Positions 40,615 through 47,903 of a stretch of DNA of 64,000 nucleotides are shown in pieces. This DNA comes from Chelatococcus caeni (GTDB lineage Bacteria > Pseudomonadota > Alphaproteobacteria > Rhizobiales > Beijerinckiaceae): positions 1 to 64,000 of the forward strand of contig NZ_JACIEN010000003.1 in NCBI RefSeq assembly GCF_014196925.1, in the 5' to 3' direction. Below the pieces are notes generated by a model, which saw only the letters and a program-made list of their open reading frames with translations, had not been told where the DNA came from and did not search any database. How positions within the stretch are numbered: position 1 is the stretch's first letter; the number at the start of each line of letters is the position of its first letter. The position numbers and the translations under genes are program-made.

Positions 40615-41547
40615 TTACCGGTTGAGCCCGAGCATGGGCACAGCGCCGCCGGGCACCATCGTGGTCGGGAGCTGGCCGTTCCAGCGCTCCGCCTGCACCA
40701 GGCCGACGAGGTTCGGATTGTCGCGCAGCGCCTCGCCGCGGGCGCGGATGGCCTGCGCCTCGGCCTCGCCGCGCAGCTTGATCGCATCCGCATCGGCCTG
40801 CGCCTGCGCACGGACGGCGTCGGCCTTGGCGGTCGCCTGGGTGACGGTGATCTCGGCCTGCACCTTCTCGCGCTCGGCGTTCTGGCGGAGCCGCTGCACC
40901 TCGACCTCGGCAAGCATGCGCTGTTCGATGCTGGCCTCGTAGGCGTCGCTGAAATCGAGGTTCTCGATCTGCACGCCGGTGATAATCACAGGCCCGGCGA
41001 CGGCCTCGGCGATGGCCGCCCTCACCTCCGCGTTAAGGCGCTCGCGCTCCTGGATCGCCGTGACGGCATTGAAGCGGCCGAAGACCGTCTTGAGCTCCGA
41101 CATGACACGCGGCTGGATCAGCCGGGCAACGACGGCCTCCTCGCTGCCGAAACGCGAGTAGATGTCCACGACCTGCTCGGGCACGAGTCGGTAGTTGACC
41201 GAGACCTGCATGTCGGCCGGCTGCTGGTCCCGGCTGTAGGCCGCGAGGCGCTCGTAGGTGACGATGCGGTCCTGCACGCTGAACGTCACGATGTCGTCGA
41301 CGATCGGCATCTTGAAGCCGAGGCCGGGGCCGGCCACGCCGGTGACCGCACCGTTGCGCAGCAGGACGCCGCGCTCGCCCTGGTCGATGGTGTACCAGGA
41401 GCCGAAGAGGGTCGTGACGGCGGTGAAGAATGCCGCGACGGCAAGAGCCGCGATTGCGGGGGCACGCATGTAGAATCCTTTCTGAGAGGGGGAAAACGAT
41501 CGCCTCGAGGGGGCGGACTCGAAGGGGTCGAACGGGTCTCGGCGCAT
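40615..41547 (-). CDS. SPFH/prohibitin-family (HflC-like) membrane protein
   Basis: 310 residues. A cytosolic N-terminus leads to one transmembrane helix (about 30-48, AIAALAVAAFFTAVTTLFG), then the SPFH domain (GERGVLLRNGAVTGVAGPGLGFKMPIVDDIVTFSVQDR ... VNYRLVPEQVVDIYSRFG) and a long coiled coil (about 195-275). ATG 41547 follows the previous stop by one base with AAGGAA upstream; ATG 41469 is an alternative. HflK/HflC bind and restrain the FtsH protease, which controls lambda CII stability. A prophage copy next to a regulatory promoter may tune host FtsH; this is inference. Confidence 0.85.
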   Translation of the reverse strand: MRRDPFDPFESAPSRRSFSPSQKGFYMRAPAIAALAVAAFFTAVTTLFGSWYTIDQGERGVLLRNGAVTGVAGPGLGFKMPIVDDIVTFSVQDRIVTYERLAAYSRDQQPADMQVSVNYRLVPEQVVDIYSRFGSEEAVVARLIQPRVMSELKTVFGRFNAVTAIQERERLNAEVRAAIAEAVAGPVIITGVQIENLDFSDAYEASIEQRMLAEVEVQRLRQNAEREKVQAEITVTQATAKADAVRAQAQADADAIKLRGEAEAQAIRARGEALRDNPNLVGLVQAERWNGQLPTTMVPGGAVPMLGLNR

Positions 41548-41548
41548 G

Positions 41549-41656
41549 TCAGCGTTTCCTTGGCGGTTTGCGGTCGAGGAGTTGGAGCGCCCGGTAGATG
41601 CCGAGCGCCAGCAGGCCGGCGACCACGAGGCCGCCGATAAGCAGTAGGAGCTTCAT
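41549..41656 (-). CDS. 35-aa membrane microprotein upstream of SPFH gene
   Basis: GGAGAG ribosome binding site, ATG 41656. MKLLLLIGGLVVAGLLALGI then YRALQLLDRKPPRKR: a membrane helix with a basic cytosolic tail. Its stop is one base before the ATG of the SPFH gene, so the two are co-translated and may interact. Confidence 0.6.
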   Translation of the reverse strand: MKLLLLIGGLVVAGLLALGIYRALQLLDRKPPRKR

Positions 41657-41691
41657 GAGGGCTCTCCTTGGTGCGGGTGCGTTCTGCGCAA

Positions 41692-41744
41692 ATTGCGCGA
41701 GTTGCAAAAATAGGATTGACAAAACCCTACAGGATTGTCAATCG
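41692..41744 (+). promoter_or_regulatory. Divergent regulatory region with motif copy and palindrome
   Basis: ATTGCGCGAGTTGCAAAAA (41692-41710) is a motif variant. It is followed by a perfect 8-bp inverted repeat GATTGACA/TGTCAATC with 14-bp centre (41714-41743). TTGACA at 41716-41721 could be a -35 for the plus-strand operon; a second option is TTGCAA (41702) with -10 CCCTAC (41725). The region separates the minus-strand SPFH/primase block from the plus-strand replication operon. Confidence 0.55.
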
Positions 41745-41751
41745 TAAGGAC

Positions 41752-41961
41752 ATGACGACCACGTCGCTTTTGACCGAGATCGAGAGCTTCCTGCGGAGCC
41801 ACGGCATGGGCCGGGCACGCTTCGGGCATCTCTGCGCCGGTGATCCCGACCTGGTCCGTGAGCTTGAGCGCGGACGTAAACCGCGGCCGAAGACTGAGCA
41901 AAAGATTCGATCATTCATGGAGAATTACGATGGCCGCATTCAAAAGCACCTCGGCCCGTAA
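41752..41961 (+). CDS. Small Cro-like DNA-binding regulator (69 aa)
   Basis: AAGGA ribosome binding site. The pattern SLLTEIESFLRSHGMGRARFGHLCAGDPDLVRELERGRKPRPKTEQKIRSFMENY is a compact lambda-repressor-like helix-turn-helix found as a small regulator in alphaproteobacterial phages. It is the first gene after the palindromic regulatory region and may bind it. Its 3' end overlaps the next gene. Confidence 0.72.
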   Translation: MTTTSLLTEIESFLRSHGMGRARFGHLCAGDPDLVRELERGRKPRPKTEQKIRSFMENYDGRIQKHLGP

Positions 41962-42130
41962 CGACTTCATCTTTTGGGGAACGCTGGCGACGTTCGCCGT
42001 TCCCGGTATTGTCCTCGGCGCACTCACCGGATGGGCTGAGGTATTCCTCGCCCTCGGTTGCTACCTGCTCGGCATGGTCGGGCTCGGCGCCGCGTGCTGG
42101 TTCACGCGGGGAGAGGACGATCTCTCGTGA
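41930..42130 (+). CDS. 66-aa two-helix membrane protein
   Basis: Overlaps the regulator by 32 bp in another frame. Two hydrophobic stretches (about 13-31 and 39-58) separated by a short GWAE turn, ending FTRGEDDLS. No family is recognised; membrane location is clear. Confidence 0.55.
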   Translation: MAAFKSTSARNDFIFWGTLATFAVPGIVLGALTGWAEVFLALGCYLLGMVGLGAACWFTRGEDDLS

Positions 42131-42213
42131 CGCAGTTTCTGGTGGAGCTGCTGGCCGCTGTGTTCTGCGTATGGCTGGCGCTCCACCTCTGCGCCGATTT
42201 CTTCCGTGACTAG
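42127..42213 (+). CDS. 28-aa membrane microprotein
   Basis: GTG overlapping the previous stop (GTGA). A single hydrophobic helix (TQFLVELLAAVFCVWLALHL) ending CADFFRD. Real translation is suggested only by the overlap and composition. Confidence 0.35.
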   Translation: MTQFLVELLAAVFCVWLALHLCADFFRD

Positions 42214-42216
42214 AGG

Positions 42217-42225
42217 CAGTTGCGA
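42217..42225 (+). promoter_or_regulatory. Half-motif CAGTTGCGA against a start codon
   Basis: Directly precedes the ATG at 42226, with GAGG just upstream as the probable ribosome binding site. It matches the downstream half-site of the dispersed motif. Confidence 0.35.
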
Positions 42226-42978
42226 ATGAACACCCGCAAGGAAATCCTGGAAAAGGCGCTCGACGCCGTGAACAAGCGGCCCAAGGCCTACGGCCCACCG
42301 GCCGAGAATTTCGAGCGCATCGCGCGCCGCTGGAACGTCCATCTCCAGAACCGCGGCCTCACGCTGTGCGACAGTAACGGCGCGCCGGTCGCGCTCGACG
42401 CGGTCGACGTTGCGACGATGAGCGTCGACCTCAAGCTCGCACGGCTGGAGGAGACCCCGGACCACGAAGACTCGTGGGTCGACGTGGCCGGCTACGGCGC
42501 TTGCGGCGCCGAAGTTGCGCGAGTTGCGGCGAGTGCCGAAACGACAACGACCGCGCAGGAGGGGCCAGCGCCGAAGTTCAAGGTCGGCGATCGGGTCCGG
42601 CTGAGTAATCTGCCGCCCGATGCCCATCCGGGCATGCGCATCGGCTTTCTCGGTCGTGTGCTCCGTGCCCGCGAGTACGGTAGCATGCATGTTCTGGTCG
42701 AGTTTGACGAGGATTTCAACGGCCACGACGGCCACGACAGAGACGTGCGCGGCAAAGACGGCCATTGCTGGTGGTGTTCGCCGGACGTTCTGGAGGTTGT
42801 CGAAGAACCCGCCTGGAAACGTGCCAAGGTCGGCGATGTGGTGCGGTTCCGCGCCGGCTGCGACCTTCGTTCCGGCGAGGTTAGCGAGGTCGACGACACC
42901 CCAGGCGACCGATGGCGAGTAGCTGTCCGGGGCTTCGGGTGGGTTCATAACGACAACGTCGAGGAGATCGTCGCGTGA
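42226..42978 (+). CDS. DUF6378-like protein fused to SH3-like domains (250 aa)
   Basis: The N-terminal ~95 residues resemble DUF6378, a helical phage domain (KEILEKALDAVNKRPKAYGPPAENFERIARRWNVHL ... DVATMSVDLKLARL). After a linker, two SH3-like barrels follow, each starting with a K-V-G-D-x-V-R motif (KFKVGDRVRL at about 122, AKVGDVVRF at about 204). The DNA for the linker contains GTTGCGCGAGTTGCGGCGAG (42514-42533), a motif-like sequence at the domain junction. Function unknown. Confidence 0.6.
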   Translation: MNTRKEILEKALDAVNKRPKAYGPPAENFERIARRWNVHLQNRGLTLCDSNGAPVALDAVDVATMSVDLKLARLEETPDHEDSWVDVAGYGACGAEVARVAASAETTTTAQEGPAPKFKVGDRVRLSNLPPDAHPGMRIGFLGRVLRAREYGSMHVLVEFDEDFNGHDGHDRDVRGKDGHCWWCSPDVLEVVEEPAWKRAKVGDVVRFRAGCDLRSGEVSEVDDTPGDRWRVAVRGFGWVHNDNVEEIVA

Positions 42979-43463
42979 CGGTCCTTGCGCTCGACCTCGG
43001 GACGACGACCGGATGGGCCTACGGCGCCGATGAGCGCGGCCTGCGCTGCGGCTTCTGGCGCCTCAAGGTCGGCCGCTACGACACCGTCAGCATGCGCTAC
43101 GTCCGGTTCGAGCGGCACCTCGACGAGCTGCACAAGCTCGTGGGCTTCCGGCACGTCGTCTACGAGGAAGTGCGCAAGCACCGCGGCACCGATGCCGCGC
43201 ACATCTATGGCGGTCTCCAGGCCACCCTCCTCCGCTGGTGCGAAACCCGCGGGGTGCCCTGCGAAGGCGTGCCGGTCGGCACCATCAAGAAGCATTGGAC
43301 CGGGAAGGGCAACGCCTCGAAGGACCACATGCGAGCCGCCGCCGACGAGCGCGGATACGCGCATTCCGGCGACGAGAACGAGATCGATGCGTTGGCTCTC
43401 GCGCATTGGTACGTGGCGGAGCACCAGGCCTCGTCACCTGAAATCGAAGAGCTTTTGAAGTAG
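42975..43463 (+). CDS. RuvC-like Holliday-junction resolvase
   Basis: 162 residues from a GTG overlapping the previous stop. RNase H-fold acidic residues are visible: D7 in LALDLGTTTGWA, E64/E65 in VVYEEV, and D138 in ENEIDALALA, with the KKHWTGKGNASKDHM basic segment between. It should resolve branched replication or recombination intermediates before packaging. Confidence 0.82.
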   Translation: MTVLALDLGTTTGWAYGADERGLRCGFWRLKVGRYDTVSMRYVRFERHLDELHKLVGFRHVVYEEVRKHRGTDAAHIYGGLQATLLRWCETRGVPCEGVPVGTIKKHWTGKGNASKDHMRAAADERGYAHSGDENEIDALALAHWYVAEHQASSPEIEELLK

Positions 43464-43478
43464 CCAAGGAGACTAGAG

Positions 43479-43706
43479 ATGAAGAATATCGAGGTCGAAA
43501 TCGGGTTCGACGAGGCCGTCGAGTACGGCAAGGTTTACGCCGCCAAGATGGGCGACCGCTCCGAATCCGACGTTATCAAGCAGGCGATCCTCGACATCTA
43601 TGGCGCAACGCATGTCATCGCCTCCGCGCGCGCCACGAACATGCTGATCGAGGTGACGAAGAACATGGCGATCCGGGGCCGGCGCTTCCCTTCGGGGAGG
43701 ACATGA
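43479..43706 (+). CDS. Hypothetical protein (75 aa)
   Basis: AAGGAG ribosome binding site. Reads IEVEIGFDEAVEYGKVYAAKMGDRSESDVIKQAILDIY, a compact alpha/beta protein. No family is recognised. Lies between the resolvase and the helicase. Confidence 0.5.
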   Translation: MKNIEVEIGFDEAVEYGKVYAAKMGDRSESDVIKQAILDIYGATHVIASARATNMLIEVTKNMAIRGRRFPSGRT

Positions 43707-43751
43707 CCGGAAATCGGAGGAAGGCCGCCACAAATGCGTCTTGATTGTCGA

Positions 43752-43763
43752 GAGTTGCGAAAA
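43752..43763 (+). promoter_or_regulatory. Dispersed-motif copy GAGTTGCGAAAA
   Basis: Ends directly before the ATG of the SNF2 helicase (43764), with no other ribosome binding site. Supports that ATG as the start rather than the in-frame ATG at 43734. Confidence 0.65.
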
Positions 43764-45050
43764 ATGAACGTTGCAGAAGACGCAGGCTTGTTTCCCTACC
43801 AGGAGGAAGGCGCCGCCTTCCTTGCGCGCGTCGGTCGCGGGTTGCTAGCGGACGACATGGGCTTGGGCAAGACGGCCCAGGCGATTGCGGCTGCGAAGAA
43901 AATTGCCGCGCGCCGCGTCATCATCGTGTGCCCCGCGTCGCTATGCGAGAACTGGAGGCGCGAGTTCAAGAAGTTCTGGCCCGGTTTCGGCGGGGAGTTG
44001 TTCGTCAAGTCCTACAACAAGGCGCACGACTTCGGCGGCGCGACGACTTGCGACGTCCTCATTCTCGACGAGGCGCACTACCTCAAGAACAAGGACGCCA
44101 AGCGCACCAAGGCGATATTCGGCCCGAAGTGTGACGGCAAGGGCGGCCTGGTCGAGCACGCAAAGCATGTCTTCCTGCTCACCGGCACGCCGACGCCGAA
44201 CCATCCCGCGGAGCTGTGGCCGCTGGCGCGCGCCGTGTTCCCCGAGGCGATCCTCAACCCCAAGATTCCGGGCAAGCCATTGGCCTACTGGCCGTTCGTC
44301 GGCCGCTTCTGCAAGACGTTCGACAACGGCTTCGGCATCAAGATCACCGGCGGCAAGAACCTCAAGGAGCTGCGCCAGCGTATTGCCCCGTTCGTGCTCC
44401 GGCGCCGGAAGGAGGAGGTGCTCACCGACTTGCCGCCGATCCGGTTCGACACGCTGCCGCTCGAAGGCATCCGGTTGCCGGTAGCGCTCAACGATGCCGG
44501 GATGGTCGAATCGGACGTCATTCGAAAGACGCTCGCGGAGAAGGGCGTCGGCGGTCTCGCCGAGATCGCGCCCCATGTCGCGAGTCTGCGCCGTCTCACC
44601 GGCCTCGCCAAGGTAGCCCCCGTGGTCGAATGGGTGCGCGACTGGCTCGACGCGGGCGGTTCGAAGATTGTCCTGTTCGCTCACCACAAGGAAGTCATCG
44701 CTGCTTTGTCTGATGCGCTCGACCGCGCAGTCGTGGTCACGGGCTCGACGACTCCGGCGGTGCGGCAGGCGGTCGTCGACAGTTTCCAGAACGACCCCGC
44801 ATGCCGCGTCTTCATCGGCCAGCTCCAGGCGGCCGGCACCGGCCTGACGCTGACGGCCTCGAGCGACCTCCTGTTCGTCGAAACATCGTGGGTGCCGGCG
44901 GAGAACCAGCAGGCCGCGATGCGCATCCACCGTATCGGCCAGCGCAACGCTTGCATCGTGCGCGTGGCCACCCTCGCCGGTTCGATCGACGAGGACGTCC
45001 AGAAAGCGGTCCTGCGGAAGATGCAGGACATCCGCTCTCTTTGGTCCTGA
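43764..45050 (+). CDS. SNF2-family DNA helicase/translocase
   Basis: 428 residues. Motif I DDMGLGKT (30-37), motif Ia VIIVCPASLCENWRREF, motif II DEAH (102-105), motif III LLTGTPTPNHPAELWPL, motif V/VI AAGTGLTLTASSDLLFVETSWVPAENQQAAMRIHRIGQ. It is a compact SNF2 ATPase of the type repeatedly found in phage cassettes with DUF2800, DUF2815 and family-A polymerase. It probably remodels replication forks or displaces proteins from DNA. Confidence 0.9.
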   Translation: MNVAEDAGLFPYQEEGAAFLARVGRGLLADDMGLGKTAQAIAAAKKIAARRVIIVCPASLCENWRREFKKFWPGFGGELFVKSYNKAHDFGGATTCDVLILDEAHYLKNKDAKRTKAIFGPKCDGKGGLVEHAKHVFLLTGTPTPNHPAELWPLARAVFPEAILNPKIPGKPLAYWPFVGRFCKTFDNGFGIKITGGKNLKELRQRIAPFVLRRRKEEVLTDLPPIRFDTLPLEGIRLPVALNDAGMVESDVIRKTLAEKGVGGLAEIAPHVASLRRLTGLAKVAPVVEWVRDWLDAGGSKIVLFAHHKEVIAALSDALDRAVVVTGSTTPAVRQAVVDSFQNDPACRVFIGQLQAAGTGLTLTASSDLLFVETSWVPAENQQAAMRIHRIGQRNACIVRVATLAGSIDEDVQKAVLRKMQDIRSLWS

Positions 45051-45068
45051 TGTTGCGAGTTGGGAAAA
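45051..45068 (+). promoter_or_regulatory. Dispersed-motif copy TGTTGCGAGTTGGGAAAA
   Basis: Begins at the last base of the SNF2 stop codon region and lies 12 bp before the next ATG, which has its own AAGGAAG. One mismatch (G for C) from the consensus. Confidence 0.65.
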
Positions 45069-45080
45069 AGGAAGAATCGC

Positions 45081-45647
45081 ATGACCATCAAGCTCGAAAT
45101 CACTGCCGCGGAAGGCCCGGAGCTGGCGCAGAAGCTGCTCGGCACCCTCGGCGCCTTCGCCCTCGCCGGCCGAGAGGCGCGTGTCACGCCGCCTCCGCGG
45201 GAGACGGAGGCGGAGCCGACGCCGAGCGCCCCGGCGCCCGAGGCGGCCGAGAAGCCGAAGCGCGCCACGAAGCGCACGAAGGAGGAGCCGGCCGAGAAGA
45301 CCGTCGCCGAGCCCGTGCCGGAGGCCGAAGCGCAGCCGGAGGAGAAGTTCGAGGCGCCCCCCGCGGAGCCCGAAGAAGCGCCGGCCCATACCGCCGACGA
45401 CTGCCGCGCGAAGCTCATGGAGGTGTGCAAGCGCCTGGCGCCGGAGATCGGTGTCGCCCTGTTCAGGAAGCATCTTCCGAAGGTCGAGAAGCCGAACATC
45501 TCGGCGCTCAAGGCGGACCAGTATGCCGCCTTCATCGCTGACGCCGACCGGGCGCTCGAGGCGCTCGCCGAGGCCGAGTCCCTCGCCGACGTCGACGAGA
45601 ATGCGCGGCCGAAGGTCATCGCGACGGCGAAGGAGAACATCGGGTGA
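45081..45647 (+). CDS. Hypothetical protein with Glu/Pro/Ala linker (188 aa)
   Basis: A short N-terminal domain (TIKLEITAAEGPELAQKLLGTLGAFALAG) is followed by a ~75-residue disordered charged linker rich in E, A, P and K, and a helical C-terminal domain (CRAKLMEVCKRLAPEIGVALFRKHLPKVEKPNISALKADQYAAFIADADRAL). No known family is recognised. The layout suggests an adaptor between replication proteins. Confidence 0.55.
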   Translation: MTIKLEITAAEGPELAQKLLGTLGAFALAGREARVTPPPRETEAEPTPSAPAPEAAEKPKRATKRTKEEPAEKTVAEPVPEAEAQPEEKFEAPPAEPEEAPAHTADDCRAKLMEVCKRLAPEIGVALFRKHLPKVEKPNISALKADQYAAFIADADRALEALAEAESLADVDENARPKVIATAKENIG

Positions 45648-45898
45648 CGACCTTCCGCACGAGCGAGATGGCCGTCATCGACAGCACCCGCGGCGACGTG
45701 ATGGCGTTTTTCTTCGACGGCTATCTCATCCTCAACCAGGGGACGGTGTCGATCTACCTCGACGAGGACCGCGCCAAGGCCATCGCCAAGGAGCTGCTCG
45801 CCTACGTCGAGCGGAACGCGCTCCGTCAGGACGATGCGTCCGGGCCGGATCAGCAGGCCCTCCCCCTTGGCATCCAGGACATGCCGGACAATGCGTGA
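45644..45898 (+). CDS. Hypothetical protein (84 aa)
   Basis: GTG overlapping the previous stop. Strand-rich start (IDSTRGDVMAFFFDGYLILNQGTVSIYLDED) and a C-terminal helix. No family is recognised. Confidence 0.45.
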   Translation: MTTFRTSEMAVIDSTRGDVMAFFFDGYLILNQGTVSIYLDEDRAKAIAKELLAYVERNALRQDDASGPDQQALPLGIQDMPDNA

Positions 45899-46178
45899 GC
45901 CGAACCCCATTGCGCTCGGGCTCGTCGCTGCCGCGACCATGATTGCGGCCGCGAAGACCGTCCCGACGCGCCGTCAGAAGTTCATGGCGGAAAATCCGCT
46001 GCCGGTCGTCGGGATTTCCCGGCATCGGCGGCTCGTCCCCCGGCGCCGGCACAAGCAGGCCGGCGAGCTCTACGACTTCGTTGAAGTGCCGATCAAGTAC
46101 GAGCCGCAGCCGCCGGCACACCGGCGTTCCCGGTACTCGGGCGCGGCTCTTCGCAAGATCCGCAAGACCCATCGGTGA
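45891..46178 (+). CDS. Hypothetical basic protein (95 aa)
   Basis: Overlaps the previous gene by 8 bp. The N-terminus (PIALGLVAAATMIAAAKTV) is mildly hydrophobic; the rest is Arg/Lys/Pro-rich (RRQKF ... SRHRRLVPRRRHKQ ... RRSRYSGAALRKIRKTHR). Could be a nucleic-acid-binding peptide; unsupported by family. Confidence 0.45.
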   Translation: MREPNPIALGLVAAATMIAAAKTVPTRRQKFMAENPLPVVGISRHRRLVPRRRHKQAGELYDFVEVPIKYEPQPPAHRRSRYSGAALRKIRKTHR

Positions 46179-46220
46179 CTAGGACAATATGCACATGTCT
46201 AGGGAAGCCAGACAAGCTGC

Positions 46221-46250
46221 TTGACGCCGCATAGGTCCATGATCCTAAAT
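46221..46250 (+). promoter_or_regulatory. Predicted promoter before the DUF2800 gene
   Basis: TTGACG (46221-46226), 18-bp spacer, CTAAAT (46245-46250). Unlike most gaps in this operon it has no copy of the dispersed motif. The expected transcript start near 46257 favours ATG 46276 over the in-frame ATG at 46249. Confidence 0.45.
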
Positions 46251-46275
46251 GTTCACTATTCGTTCACGGTGCTCC

Positions 46276-47526
46276 ATGACCAAAGCGAAGGACAAACACG
46301 CCGAAGGCCGGGCGCACGCTGATCGCGCTCACGCCAAGTTGGCACCGTCAGCCGCCAGCCGTTGGGTGAACTGCCCCGGCTCCGTTCGGCTGTCGGCCGG
46401 CATCGAGTCCCGGTCGTCGATTTGGGCCGATGAGGGCACCGCGGCGCATACGCTGGCGGAGATGTGCCTCAATACCGGGTTCGACGCCGACCGCTTCCTC
46501 GACGGATGCGTCGACGTCAACACCGGCAGGGTGCACGAGACCATGCCGCCGCAGCTCGAAGGCAAGCCTCGCGTGTTCGCCATCGACGAGGAGATGGCAG
46601 GGGCGGTCCAAGTCTACCTCGACCTCGTGCGCAGCCTCGTGCAGGAGGGCGACGAGTACGAGACCGAGCAGCGGCTCGACCTGTCGTCGGTGCACCCGGA
46701 CATCTTCGGCACGGGCGACTTCCTGCTCTACCGGCCGTCGACGCACAAGCTCGTCATCGTCGACTACAAGCACGGCAAGGGCGTCGCGGTCGATCCGCGC
46801 GAGAACAAGCAGCTCATGACCTACGCGGTGGGCGCGGCGCTCCGCTACCACAACCGCGGCATCGACGAGGTCGAGCTTATCGTCGTGCAGCCGCGCGCCG
46901 AGGGCGACGAGGTCAAGACGTGGAAGACCGACGCCGTCACCCTCCTCGAATGGCGGTTCGAGTTGGAGGCCGCCGCCAAGGCGACCGAGGAGCCGGACGC
47001 GCCGCTCCAGGCCGGCGAGTGGTGCAAGTTCTGTCCCGCTCTCCCCGACTGCCCGGCCAACCGGGCGCGCCGCGCCGAGCTGGCGCGGATCGAGTTCGCC
47101 GAGGATGGAGAGCTGAAGTTGTCCGAGCCTTCGACGATCGCCCCGGAGCGGTTGGCCGCCATCCTGCGGGAGGCGCACCTCTTCAAGGACTGGTTCCGTC
47201 GCGTCGAGGAGTTCGCCCACGCAGAGGCCACCGAAGGCCGCATGCCGCCGGGGTTCAAGCTGGTGGCCAAGCGCGCCACACGCCGGTGGCGCGACGAGGA
47301 CGAGGCGGCGAGTTACCTGTCGATGGTCTACGGCCTCGACGATGAGGCGCTCTACGAGCGCAAGATGCTGTCCCCGGCGAAGGCCGAGACGGTAATCGGC
47401 AAGAAGAATAAAGACGACATTAAGCACCTCGTCGTCAGCAAATCATCTGGCACGAACCTTGTTCCAGAAGAAGACAAGAGACCGGCGGTTCGTGTGGACG
47501 CGAAAACCGAGTTTGCGGAGGCTTGA
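46276..47526 (+). CDS. DUF2800 PD-(D/E)XK nuclease-like protein
   Basis: 416 residues. RecB/Cas4-type motifs: the LDLSSVHPDIFGTGDFLLY block with the catalytic Asp, then VIVDYKHGKG (the D-x-K pair), and a C-terminal cysteine cluster (WCKFCPALPDCP) suited to an iron-sulphur or zinc site. Such nucleases accompany phage family-A polymerase/SNF2 cassettes and probably process DNA ends for recombination-dependent replication. Confidence 0.85.
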   Translation: MTKAKDKHAEGRAHADRAHAKLAPSAASRWVNCPGSVRLSAGIESRSSIWADEGTAAHTLAEMCLNTGFDADRFLDGCVDVNTGRVHETMPPQLEGKPRVFAIDEEMAGAVQVYLDLVRSLVQEGDEYETEQRLDLSSVHPDIFGTGDFLLYRPSTHKLVIVDYKHGKGVAVDPRENKQLMTYAVGAALRYHNRGIDEVELIVVQPRAEGDEVKTWKTDAVTLLEWRFELEAAAKATEEPDAPLQAGEWCKFCPALPDCPANRARRAELARIEFAEDGELKLSEPSTIAPERLAAILREAHLFKDWFRRVEEFAHAEATEGRMPPGFKLVAKRATRRWRDEDEAASYLSMVYGLDDEALYERKMLSPAKAETVIGKKNKDDIKHLVVSKSSGTNLVPEEDKRPAVRVDAKTEFAEA

Positions 47527-47527
47527 T

Positions 47528-47797
47528 ATGCGCAACACGGAACCGATCCTGGCGACAATCGAGGCCGTCCTGCGGCAGAAAGCGTGGGCGTTCTCGCATG
47601 TGGTGATGGGGAGCTTCGAGGGGCTGGAGGTTCCTATCGTCGTCCTGCACAACGGCGACGTTGTTCTGCTGCTTCTGAACGACCAGGAGATCGCCACCAC
47701 CGTGGCCGGCGACTCCTCGGCTATCGCCGCTGCGCTCGACGGCATGGAAGAGGCCTTCCGCGAGAGCGGATGCATCGCCGGGATGCGCGCGCACTAG
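47528..47797 (+). CDS. Hypothetical protein (89 aa)
   Basis: Starts two bases after the nuclease stop. Mixed alpha/beta with LATIEAVLRQKAWAFSHVVMG and EVPIVVLHNGDVVLLLLNDQEIATT. No family is recognised. Confidence 0.45.
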   Translation: MRNTEPILATIEAVLRQKAWAFSHVVMGSFEGLEVPIVVLHNGDVVLLLLNDQEIATTVAGDSSAIAAALDGMEEAFRESGCIAGMRAH

Positions 47798-47873
47798 CAG
47801 ATTCCCCGACATCCCCGCCAACCAGTGGAATCGGCGCTCACGTGCCGGAGCCGTGCTCAAAGTGTGAGATCGA

Positions 47874-47891
47874 TGTTGTGAATTGAGAAAA
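47874..47891 (+). promoter_or_regulatory. Dispersed-motif copy TGTTGTGAATTGAGAAAA
   Basis: 12 bp before the ATG of the DUF2815 gene; AGGGAAAA after it provides a ribosome binding site. More divergent than most copies (T, A and A substitutions). Confidence 0.5.
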
Positions 47892-47903
47892 GGGAAAATT
47901 CGC

